DNA of 8,233 nucleotides from Chloroflexota bacterium (GTDB taxonomy: Bacteria > Chloroflexota > UBA4733): assembly GCA_025449435.1 (NCBI GenBank), contig JANWJO010000226.1:1-8233 (forward strand), given 5' to 3'. Positions 1 to 6,094 of this stretch are shown here, piece after piece. The first letter of the stretch is position 1. Each line of letters opens with the position of its first letter. Both the position numbers and the translations under genes were made by a program. The notes beneath the pieces are model-generated. The model had not been told where the DNA came from. It saw only the letters and a list, made by a program, of their open reading frames with translations, and did not search any database.

Positions 1-2557
1 CCGTGCCAGGGGCGCGCCCATTCACGGAGGCGTTCACCGTCACGCTGCGCGAGCGGTTGTAGTGGTCGATGCTGAGCGCGGCGGTGCCGAGTTGGACGTG
101 CCCAATCTGGTTGAGTTGTACGATAGCGCCGCTGCTCGAAAGTAGTGGCAGGGTGCCGAGCTGGTTGGGCGAGGACCGATAAGCATCGCTGGCAATTAGG
201 CGGATGTCCACGTTTTCCTGGCCAGGCTGTTGGTATTCGCCGGCCACCGAGCCGGTGATGGCCGTGGCCAGCGCACCTGCGGCTTGCTGGGCGGTGATGC
301 CCACGTCGGCGGCTTTGCTCGGATCGACCACGAACACCGTTTCCGGCGCCACCACATCGTTGGAACTGTTGATACTGACCGTGCCTGGCACCGACTTGAC
401 GGCCGCCTCCACCTGCGCCACCACGCGATCGAGCACCACCGGGTCGCTTCCGCGCACCGTGACTTGGATGGGCTGGCTGCCGCCGCCGCTGCCATCGCCA
501 AAGCCAAAGGCGTTGGGCAAACTGGTGTCGAAGCGCGAGCCGGGGAGCTTGGGGTCGAGTTGCGCGCGCAGTTGGTCGCCGATTTGCTGGGCCGATAACG
601 TCCGCTGCGTCGGTGGCACCAGCTTGATGCGGAAGCTGGCGTTGTTGGGGCTCACGTTCACCGAGTAATCCGTGACGCCTGGGAAGGCCTTGACCTTCGC
701 CTCGATCTGGCTCGTCACCTGATTGGTGTAGGCCAGCGAGGCTTCGGGCGGCAAGGTCAACGTAGCGTCAACTTCGCTTTCATCGCCACTGGGGAAGATG
801 TCGAAGCCGATGGCACCCGACGCCGCCACACCGATGGCCACCACCGACATGAACAGCCCGGCCGCCACCACGCCCCAGCGCATGGTCAGGCGGATCGGCA
901 TGCGCTTGCCCACCCGTCCGCCGGTGAGGCGCAGCATGGTGGCGCGGATGAAGCCAAAGGGCAGCAGCGTGTGGCTCAGTGCGCCATGGAGCAGCCGGCG
1001 GTAGCCGTGGGCCACGGCATCAAAGCCACGATCCCAGCCGCGACCAAACGCGGCGAGCGGCCCCCGACCGGTCTTTTCGGCGATCTCGCGTGTGAGGAAC
1101 CGGCTGGCCAGGAGCGGCGTGAGCGTGAAACTCACCACCAGTGAAGTCAGCGTGGCGCCGGCGATCACCAGGCCGAAGGGGGCCAGCACCTGGCCGACCT
1201 CACCGGGGATCAGCGACATGGGCACATACACCACGACGTCCACCAGGGTGATAGTGAGCGCCGCGAAGCCAATTTCGCTGCGGCCATTGATCGTGGCCAG
1301 CAGCGGCGGTTCCTTTAAATGGAGGTGCCGGTAAATATTCTCTAGCACGACAATGCTGTCGTCCACCAGGATGCCGACCGACAGCGTGAGCGCGAGCATC
1401 GAAAACAGGTTCAGGTCGAAGCCTTTGATCAGCATGAGGCCGGTGGCCGTGAGCAGCGACGTGGGGATAGCCACCAGCACGATGAGGGTGCTGCGCCAGG
1501 TGTGCAGGAACAGGAGCAAAATGAGGCCGGTGGAGAAGATGGCTTCGATGAGCGTTTTGCGCACAGTGTAGAACGACTGTTGTGTGTAATCGGCCTGGTC
1601 AAACAGCACGCTCAAGTGAGCCCCGGATGGCAGCGTCGGCTCGGCCGCGGCCATGGCGGCCTTGATACTGTTGCTTACCTTGATGGCATTGGCATCGGAG
1701 AGCTTGGTGATCAGCATGGCCACGCCAGGCGAACCATTGACGCGGTTGAGGGTCTGCACCTGCTGATAGGTATCGTCGATCGTCGCCACGTCCTTGAGGT
1801 ACACGGTCCCTGACGCATCGCTGCGAACCACGATGCTGTTGAGCTGGTCCGGCGAAGTGACCAGTGCACTCAGGCGGACCGTCATATTGGTGTTGCCATC
1901 CGGGAGCTGGCCGGCGGGCTGCTGCAGTTGGGCTGACTGAATAGCCTGCTGCACCTGGTTGAACCCAATGCCAAACGCCACCAGCTTGGCAGGATCGACC
2001 TGCACCTGGATCTCCCGTTTGGCCCCGCCCAGCACTTGCACCGACTGGACGCCCTGTACGGACTCCAGGATCTTGATCAGCCGGTCATTGGCTACGTTCT
2101 GGAGCGCGTTGGGGCCTTGTGGCCCGTACAGGGAGACGACCATCACCGGGAAGCTGCTGGTATCGAAGCGGAAGATGGTCGGCGCATTGGTGCCGCTCGG
2201 AAACTGACCGCGTACCCCGTTGATGGCCCGCTCGACATCCACCGGCACCAGGGTCGCGTCGGCACTACCGGTGAAGAGCACCTGGATCGTGGCTGTCCCT
2301 TCACTGGATGTGGATTGGATGATGTCCACATTGGGTAGCGTCGCCATGGCGTCTTCCACGGGCTTGGTGATCTGCGTTTCGACGGTGCCGGGGTCGGCGC
2401 CAGGGTCGGTGACAATAATCTCTACCCCTGGGATGGAGATGTTGGGGATCTCGCTCACGCCGAGGGTGAGGTAGGCGTAGATGCCGAACAGCAGGAGTGC
2501 GGTGGTAATGACGCCGACCATCAGAGGGTTGCGTAATGCAAACCTTGTAATAAACAT
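1..2557 (-). CDS. RND (AcrB/HAE-type) efflux transporter permease, C-terminus cut by window edge
   Basis: The frame runs open from ATG at 2557 to base 1, giving about 852 residues of a family usually ~1,030-1,060 long. An AAGGAG Shine-Dalgarno at 2568-2573 lies 10 bases before the ATG. It opens with the usual cytoplasmic start and TM1 (MFITRFALRNPLMVGVITTA), then a periplasmic porter domain (SEIPNISIPGVEI, near residue 36). TM2 begins near residue 335. TM4 carries the proton-relay pair Asp399-Asp400 in GILVDDSIVVLENIYR, equivalent to AcrB Asp407/408. The TM5-6 segment PGEVGQVLAPFGLVIAGAT follows. The second periplasmic half starts after FDIFPSGDES (Pro589). TM8-TM12, with the conserved Lys/Arg of the relay, lie outside the window. 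Family members use the proton gradient to export drugs, metals or lipids, normally with a membrane-fusion partner. None is encoded in the 600 bases upstream. The cytoplasmic loop before TM7 looks about 30 residues longer than in AcrB. Substrate cannot be inferred. Confidence 0.95.
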   Translation of the reverse strand, partial: MFITRFALRNPLMVGVITTALLLFGIYAYLTLGVSEIPNISIPGVEIIVTDPGADPGTVETQITKPVEDAMATLPNVDIIQSTSSEGTATIQVLFTGSADATLVPVDVERAINGVRGQFPSGTNAPTIFRFDTSSFPVMVVSLYGPQGPNALQNVANDRLIKILESVQGVQSVQVLGGAKREIQVQVDPAKLVAFGIGFNQVQQAIQSAQLQQPAGQLPDGNTNMTVRLSALVTSPDQLNSIVVRSDASGTVYLKDVATIDDTYQQVQTLNRVNGSPGVAMLITKLSDANAIKVSNSIKAAMAAAEPTLPSGAHLSVLFDQADYTQQSFYTVRKTLIEAIFSTGLILLLFLHTWRSTLIVLVAIPTSLLTATGLMLIKGFDLNLFSMLALTLSVGILVDDSIVVLENIYRHLHLKEPPLLATINGRSEIGFAALTITLVDVVVYVPMSLIPGEVGQVLAPFGLVIAGATLTSLVVSFTLTPLLASRFLTREIAEKTGRGPLAAFGRGWDRGFDAVAHGYRRLLHGALSHTLLPFGFIRATMLRLTGGRVGKRMPIRLTMRWGVVAAGLFMSVVAIGVAASGAIGFDIFPSGDESEVDATLTLPPEASLAYTNQVTSQIEAKVKAFPGVTDYSVNVSPNNASFRIKLVPPTQRTLSAQQIGDQLRAQLDPKLPGSRFDTSLPNAFGFGDGSGGGSQPIQVTVRGSDPVVLDRVVAQVEAAVKSVPGTVSINSSNDVVAPETVFVVDPSKAADVGITAQQAAGALATAITGSVAGEYQQPGQENVDIRLIASDAYRSSPNQLGTLPLLSSSGAIVQLNQIGHVQLGTAALSIDHYNRSRSVTVNASVNGRAPGT

Positions 2558-2710
2558 GTGTAAGATGCTCCTTAAGGATTACAAGTACAACCCGCTATTG
2601 GAACGCACATCCTGAAGATCAGCGTACCATCATCCCCAGAGGGTAAAGCACCGCTGAACGCCAGAAGGTGGCGAGGCGCGGATTCACGGACCCCCTGGCA
2701 TCTCCCCGGT

Positions 2711-2738
2711 GGGGGGACACGGTTACGGACATCCCCCC
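2711..2738. repeat. G6/C6 inverted repeat
   Basis: GGGGGG at 2711-2716 can pair with CCCCCC at 2733-2738 across a 16-base loop. It competes with the neighbouring C5/G6 hairpin at 2752-2766. It begins the same GGGGGGACA word that recurs at 2761. Confidence 0.45.
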
Positions 2739-2751
2739 TCCCCCTTAATTT

Positions 2752-2766
2752 CCCCCTTGCGGGGGG
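2752..2766. repeat. C5-TTGC-G6 hairpin
   Basis: CCCCC at 2752-2756 and GGGGG from 2761 form a perfect short stem around a TTGC loop. It lacks a following T-tract on either strand, so a classical intrinsic terminator is unlikely. With the C-runs at 2733-2738 and 2740-2744, the minus strand here carries three successive runs of five or six G. Confidence 0.5.
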
Positions 2767-2898
2767 ACAGCCTCCTGGAAGGTGGCAAGTTCCCTCGAAC
2801 GGGCACGAAGTCCGCGCACGTCCGGCACCGAGTCCCCCCCTGGCGGGCTGACTAGGGTGATACAGCAAGGGGGCGGAATAGATTTTCATCTGACCAAT

Positions 2899-2945
2899 CC
2901 TGCCAGGGGAGCCCGACACTTCAGTGTCCGGGCTCCCCTGGCAGG
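2899..2945. repeat. near-perfect 47-base palindrome (21/22-base arms)
   Basis: The left arm (2899-2919, beginning CCTGCCAGGGGAGCCC) is the reverse complement of the right arm (2924-2945, ending CTCCCCTGGCAGG), apart from one bulged C near 2928-2929. The loop is TTCA. Such a long GC-rich stem must form readily in RNA or single-stranded DNA. No T-run follows on either strand, and it sits upstream of two divergent genes, so a simple terminator does not fit. A dispersed palindromic element (REP-like) or a structured 5' leader are the alternatives. Confidence 0.75.
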
Positions 2946-2952
2946 CGCTGGC

Positions 2953-2990
2953 GACCAGAGGAAACAGCAGGATGTGTTTACGGTCTGGTT
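2953..2990. repeat. two-tier imperfect hairpin
   Basis: ACCAGA (2954-2959) pairs with TCTGGT (2984-2989), and inside it AAACA (2962-2966) pairs with TGTTT (2975-2979). An internal GG/ACGG bulge separates the two tiers and the apical loop has eight bases. It lies eight bases after the 2899-2945 palindrome and directly before the TACAAT box at 2995-3000, so the two hairpins may be one structured element. Confidence 0.5.
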
Positions 2991-2994
2991 GTCA

Positions 2995-3000
2995 TACAAT
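2995..3000 (+). promoter_or_regulatory. candidate -10 box upstream of the HAD gene
   Basis: TACAAT matches five of six bases of the sigma-70 -10 consensus and faces the phosphatase gene. No good -35 element lies 16-18 bases upstream; the bases there belong to the hairpin at 2953-2990. It would give a leader of roughly 155 bases. It also sits in a small dyad, TTGT-CAT-ACAA (2989-2999). Treat as a weak candidate. Confidence 0.25.
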
Positions 3001-3161
3001 CCCAGTCAGCCCCACTAGGAGACATTAAGGGGGAGGGGGTTGTCAACCTTCGTCGTCCGCTCGGTTCCTCTCTTGGGGAACCTTGAAGGAGGGGTCCGGA
3101 TAGCCACGACGGGAGGGGCTACACTACGGAAAGCTGTCAACAATAGCCGCGACCGGAAGGA

Positions 3162-3989
3162 ATGCGTGTGCGTCTCGCCTGCTTGCTTGACATGGACGGT
3201 GTGCTGTACCGGGGCAAGCAGGTGTTGCCTCGTGTACCAGAGGCGCTGGAGGCGCTGGAGCAGGCTGGCCACCTGTTGTGCTTCGCCACCAACAATGGCT
3301 GGGACTCGCCGGAGCACATTGCCAACAGGCTACGCGGTATGGGCGTGACGGCCAACCTCGACCGACTCGTCACCGCATCCTGGATGGCAGCAGAATTGTT
3401 GCAGTTACGCTGGCCCGCTACGCGCCGGCCGTACGTACTGGGCAGTCCGGAAGTGCGCCGCCAGTTGAGCCTGCGCGGCATGGAGCCGGTTGCAGAGGCG
3501 GACCATGCAACGGCGGACGCGCTGGTGGTGGGCATCGACCTGGACCTGAACTACGACAAGCTGGCCGCTGCCCAGGCCGTGGCCCTGCGCGGTGTGCCAT
3601 TCGTGGGCACCGACCTCGACGGCGCCTATCCGTGGGAAGACCGCTGGCTGCCGGGTTCGGGCAGCTTCGTGGCGGCGGTCGAGCGCGCGTCCGGCCGGAG
3701 GGCTATCGGCGCTGGCAAGCCGGAACCGACGATGTATCAAGCCTTGCTGCATCAAGTGCCGGACGACGCCTTGCCTGTGGTCGTGGGTGATAACCCAGCC
3801 ACGGATATCCGGGCTGGCCGTGCGGCAGGCTTCCCCACCGTGCTGGTACTCACCGGCATCGCCAGTGAGGGCGGCGTGGCAACGCTGACGCCGGATGAAC
3901 AACCAGACTACGTCGTGGCCGACCTGGCGGCGTTTGTGCACGACGTGGTACCGCGCCTGGTAGAGATGCGTGAGCCGCTCGGGCGCTAA
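3162..3989 (+). CDS. HAD-superfamily phosphatase, NagD/HAD-IIA type
   Basis: A 275-residue cytosolic phosphohydrolase of the HAD-IIA (NagD / p-nitrophenyl-phosphatase / phosphoglycolate-phosphatase-like) group, at its normal length. All four HAD motifs are visible. Motif I is LLDMDGVLYRG, with nucleophile Asp10 and acid/base Asp12. Motif II is ATNNG, with Thr43. Motif III is GAGKPEPTMY, with Lys186. Motif IV is VVGDNPATDIRAG, with Asp210 and Asp215 for Mg2+. The segment between motifs II and III is the alpha/beta cap that selects substrate; its ending, DRWLPGSGSFVAAVE, is typical of the group. The start is uncertain. GGAAGGA (3155-3161) touches the ATG at 3162, which is too close for a Shine-Dalgarno, but fits the in-frame GTG at 3168 with six bases of spacing. 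The substrate is probably a small sugar- or glycolate-type phosphate, and neighbours give no clue. The gene is alone on its strand and its stop overlaps that of the convergent dehydrogenase. Confidence 0.93.
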   Translation: MRVRLACLLDMDGVLYRGKQVLPRVPEALEALEQAGHLLCFATNNGWDSPEHIANRLRGMGVTANLDRLVTASWMAAELLQLRWPATRRPYVLGSPEVRRQLSLRGMEPVAEADHATADALVVGIDLDLNYDKLAAAQAVALRGVPFVGTDLDGAYPWEDRWLPGSGSFVAAVERASGRRAIGAGKPEPTMYQALLHQVPDDALPVVVGDNPATDIRAGRAAGFPTVLVLTGIASEGGVATLTPDEQPDYVVADLAAFVHDVVPRLVEMREPLGR

Positions 3990-5035
3990 GCCAGCAAGAT
4001 CGCCTTGACCACCCCGGTGTGTTTGTCCAGCGACGTGGCGAACGCCTCCGGCGCCCGCGACAGCGGGTAGCGGTGGGTGATCACCGGCTCGGCGCGCACC
4101 TGGCCACTGGCCAGCAGGGCGATCGCCACCTCGAAGTCGCGCCGCTGGTCAGGTCCGAGCGAGTAACAGTTCGACCCCAGCAGGCGAATCTCCTTGTTGA
4201 CGATGGTTGCGAAGTTGACGGGGACCTCGCCCGTGAACACGCCGGTGAGCACCACCGTGCCCAGGTAGCGAGCGGCGTCGAGCGCTTGCACCGGCGCGAG
4301 CGACTGCGCGCCTACCGCCTCGATCACGATATCCGCGCCGCCGCCGAGTTCACTGGTCAAGCGCTGCACAGCATCCGGCTCGCTCGTGAGCACAGCAACG
4401 TCGGCACCCAACGCCAGGGCTAGCGCAGCCTGATGCGGGTATTTCGCCAGGACGCCGGTAGTGGTCGCGCCCATGGCTTTGGCCGCTTGCAGCGCCATCA
4501 GCCCGATGGTGCCCGCGCCGGCCACGACCACCCGCATGCCGTGGGCGATACCAGCGATGCGCAAGGCGTGTACGCCCACGGCCAGCGGCTCGGTGAGGGC
4601 TGACTGGTCCCACGGCAGGTCGGCGGGCAGCTTGTGCAGCCGGTGAGCGGCGGGTAGCTGGAGGTATTCGGCGTAGCCACCGGGTAGCGAGTAGCCCACG
4701 AACTTGCTGGTGGAGCAGTGGTTGTAGTTGCCACTCAAACAATAGGTGCATTGTCCGCAACTGACAAATGGCTCGACCGCCACGTGGTCGCCGGCGCGCA
4801 GTCCGGCGCCACTGTCAACGTCCAGCACTTCGGCAGCGATTTCGTGACCCAGTTGAGTTTTGGGCGGACGGTTGCCGCGCAAGGTGTGCAGGTCGCTGCC
4901 GCAAATGCCGCAGGCACGCACGCGCAACAATGCCCCGCCGGGCTGCATAGGGGGCAGATCTACGGTGCGCACCGCTACCTGGTGCCCGGGCTCGAACAAC
5001 GCCGCTTGCATAGACTGTGGGATGCCGTCCGGCAT
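3986..5035 (-). CDS. zinc-dependent medium-chain dehydrogenase (threonine/sorbitol dehydrogenase-like)
   Basis: A 349-residue NAD(P)-dependent oxidoreductase of the MDR family, at normal length. The catalytic-zinc ligands are Cys45 in ACGICGSDLH, His64-Glu65 in LGHE and probably Glu149 in TEPLAVGVHAL. Structural-zinc cysteines 93, 96, 99 and 107 stand in CGQCTYCLSGNYNHC. The Rossmann nucleotide loop is VVAGAGTIGLMALQAAKAMGA (near 170-190). The Glu-type third ligand and overall pattern are those of polyol and L-threonine dehydrogenases rather than classical ethanol dehydrogenase, so the likely reaction is oxidation of a secondary alcohol or polyol. The exact substrate is unknown. The ATG at 5035 is chosen because GGAGG (5044-5048 on the plus strand as CCTCC) lies eight bases upstream. 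The frame stays open far beyond, but that part is antisense to the methyltransferase. It is divergent from the methyltransferase and converges on the HAD gene with a four-base overlap. Confidence 0.95.
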   Translation of the reverse strand: MPDGIPQSMQAALFEPGHQVAVRTVDLPPMQPGGALLRVRACGICGSDLHTLRGNRPPKTQLGHEIAAEVLDVDSGAGLRAGDHVAVEPFVSCGQCTYCLSGNYNHCSTSKFVGYSLPGGYAEYLQLPAAHRLHKLPADLPWDQSALTEPLAVGVHALRIAGIAHGMRVVVAGAGTIGLMALQAAKAMGATTTGVLAKYPHQAALALALGADVAVLTSEPDAVQRLTSELGGGADIVIEAVGAQSLAPVQALDAARYLGTVVLTGVFTGEVPVNFATIVNKEIRLLGSNCYSLGPDQRRDFEVAIALLASGQVRAEPVITHRYPLSRAPEAFATSLDKHTGVVKAILLA

Positions 5036-5164
5036 AGGAATAGCCTCCGCTTCGGGTTGCCACTGGCAGGCGCAGGGCTGGGTAGACTGGTGCGCCGCCG
5101 GGTGTAGTGTGGCACACGCGCCCCCCAGCGGCAACAGGTGACGAGCAGCGCAGAAGGACCAGCC
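5036..5164. promoter_or_regulatory. divergent intergenic region, dehydrogenase / methyltransferase
   Basis: These 129 bases must hold the start signals for two genes pointing apart. Visible are the dehydrogenase Shine-Dalgarno (CCTCC, 5044-5048), the methyltransferase Shine-Dalgarno AGAAGGA (5152-5158), a perfect 5-bp-arm dyad TGCCA-C-TGGCA (5058-5068), and GTGTGGCACAC (5107-5117), a near-palindrome. A plus-strand -10-like TAGACT at 5083-5088 lacks a well-spaced -35. No promoter is assigned. Confidence 0.35.
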
Positions 5165-6022
5165 GTGCCCCTCGACTTTGCTGCCATCGACGCCGGTGTG
5201 GTGATGCTGGCCGACAACTTGCCGCTGCTGCGCCAGCTCCCCGACGCCTGCCTCGATCTGGTCTACATCGACCCGCCGTTCAACACCGGCAAGCAGCAGC
5301 GCCTCCAGCAACTGCGCACCGTGCGCGACGAGGCTGGCGATCGCAGCGGCTTCGGCGGGCAGCGCTACCGGACGATCCGTTTGGGCAGTCTCGACTATGC
5401 AGACGTCTTCGACGATTACCTGGCCTTCCTGGAGCCGCGCTTGATCGAGTTGCGCCGGGTGCTCAAAGCCACTGGCACGCTGTACGTCCACCTGGACAGC
5501 CGGGAGTCGCACTATTGCAAGGTGCTGCTCGACGCCATCTTCGGGCGCGACTGCTTTCTCAACGAGGTGATCTGGGCCTACGACTTTGGCGGGCGCACCA
5601 CCAAGCGCTGGCCGCCTAAGCACGACGCCATCCTGGTGTACGTCAAATCGGCGAGCGACTATTACTTCGACACCAGCGCGGTGGAACGCATCCCCTATAT
5701 GGCCCCTGGCTTGGTGGGACCAGAGAAGGCCGGCCGGGGCAAGCTCCCCACCGACACCTGGTGGCACACCATCGTGCCACCAGGCGGCAAAGAGCGCACC
5801 GGCTATCCTACCCAGAAGCCACTGGGCATCCTACGCCGAATCGTCGAAGCTTCGTCGCCACCTGGCGGGCTGGTGGCCGACTTCTTCGCCGGCAGCGGCA
5901 CCACCGGCGCAGCTTGCCTGGAGCTCGGCCGCCGGTTCTTGCTGGTGGATAGCAACCCGGAAGCGATCGCCGTCATGCAGCGTCGGTTCGCCAGTGAGCC
6001 CAGGGTGCTCGTGGGGAGATAG
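5165..6022 (+). CDS. beta-class DNA methyltransferase (probable N6-adenine), apparently orphan
   Basis: A 285-residue S-adenosylmethionine-dependent DNA methyltransferase of the N6-adenine/N4-cytosine family. Motif order is that of the beta class. The catalytic motif IV DPPF comes first, in DLVYIDPPFNTG (about residues 31-42). A variable central target-recognition region follows. Then come TGYPTQKPLGILRRIVEAS (motif X) and the AdoMet-binding motif I DFFAGSGTTGAA (from about 239), followed by FLLVDSNPEA. DPPF favours N6-adenine over N4-cytosine, which usually has SPPY/W. Start: GTG at 5165 has AGAAGGA six bases upstream. The longer in-frame GTG at 5138 has no ribosome site. No restriction endonuclease, specificity subunit or second methyltransferase lies in the window: the flanks are a dehydrogenase and a flavoprotein. 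An epigenetic or protective solitary enzyme is likely, but a partner encoded elsewhere cannot be excluded. The recognition sequence cannot be read from the protein. Confidence 0.93.
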   Translation: MPLDFAAIDAGVVMLADNLPLLRQLPDACLDLVYIDPPFNTGKQQRLQQLRTVRDEAGDRSGFGGQRYRTIRLGSLDYADVFDDYLAFLEPRLIELRRVLKATGTLYVHLDSRESHYCKVLLDAIFGRDCFLNEVIWAYDFGGRTTKRWPPKHDAILVYVKSASDYYFDTSAVERIPYMAPGLVGPEKAGRGKLPTDTWWHTIVPPGGKERTGYPTQKPLGILRRIVEASSPPGGLVADFFAGSGTTGAACLELGRRFLLVDSNPEAIAVMQRRFASEPRVLVGR

Positions 6023-6024
6023 GT

Positions 6025-6061
6025 GAGAAGAGATGGTAGCCTTCTCCCCACCCCGGGAGAA
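6025..6061. terminator. possible bidirectional terminator between convergent genes
   Basis: Between the convergent methyltransferase and flavoprotein stops, alternative stems can form. GAGAAG (6025-6030) pairs with CTTCTC (6041-6046), or TTCTCCC (6042-6048) pairs with GGGAGAA (6055-6061). GTGGGGAG (6011-6018) also complements CTCCCCAC (6044-6051). The position suits termination, but no T-tract follows on either strand, so rho-independent activity is doubtful. Confidence 0.35.
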
Positions 6062-6094
6062 CGGGGTCGCGAAGATTGACCTCTGTCGCCGGCC

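Larger units (their letters stand above)
2558..3161. other. gene-free spacer with G/C-run hairpins, between divergent RND and HAD genes
   Basis: No convincing gene lies here. Small open frames on both strands have no ribosome binding site, unnatural composition, and run through palindromes. The stretch separates two divergent genes, so it should hold promoters for both. It contains runs of 4-6 C or G near 2691, 2704, 2711, 2733, 2740, 2752, 2761, 2836 and 3031. Short repeated words include GGGGGGACA at 2711 and 2761, and GAAGGTGGC at 2664 and 2778. Two strong hairpins lie at 2899-2945 and 2953-2990. No tRNA, riboswitch core or transposase remnant was recognised. The repeated C-run/G-run units resemble decayed dispersed palindromic repeats, which is an inference. 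Confidence 0.6.

Noticed and set aside
196..2474. Several plus-strand and minus-strand open frames within the first 2.5 kb
   Set aside because: All overlap the continuous RND frame, which shows family motifs across its whole length.
2899..2945. Intrinsic terminator
   Set aside because: The stem is strong but no T-tract follows on either strand and no gene ends here; both neighbours start outward.
2572..3018. Small open frames on both strands in the spacer (115 and 78 residues)
   Set aside because: They run through palindromes and C/G runs, lack ribosome sites and have no protein-like composition.
2558..3161. tRNA, riboswitch or CRISPR array in the spacer
   Set aside because: No cloverleaf with a T-arm motif, no known riboswitch core, and the repeats are too short and irregular for CRISPR.
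3405..3941. 178-residue minus-strand open frame inside the HAD gene
   Set aside because: Antisense shadow; all four HAD motifs are on the plus strand.
5138..5164. Longer methyltransferase start at GTG 5138
   Set aside because: No Shine-Dalgarno precedes it, while GTG 5165 has AGAAGGA six bases upstream.
5036..5767. N-terminal extension of the dehydrogenase frame by about 244 residues
   Set aside because: It is antisense to the well-supported methyltransferase, lacks family similarity, and a good ribosome site marks ATG 5035.
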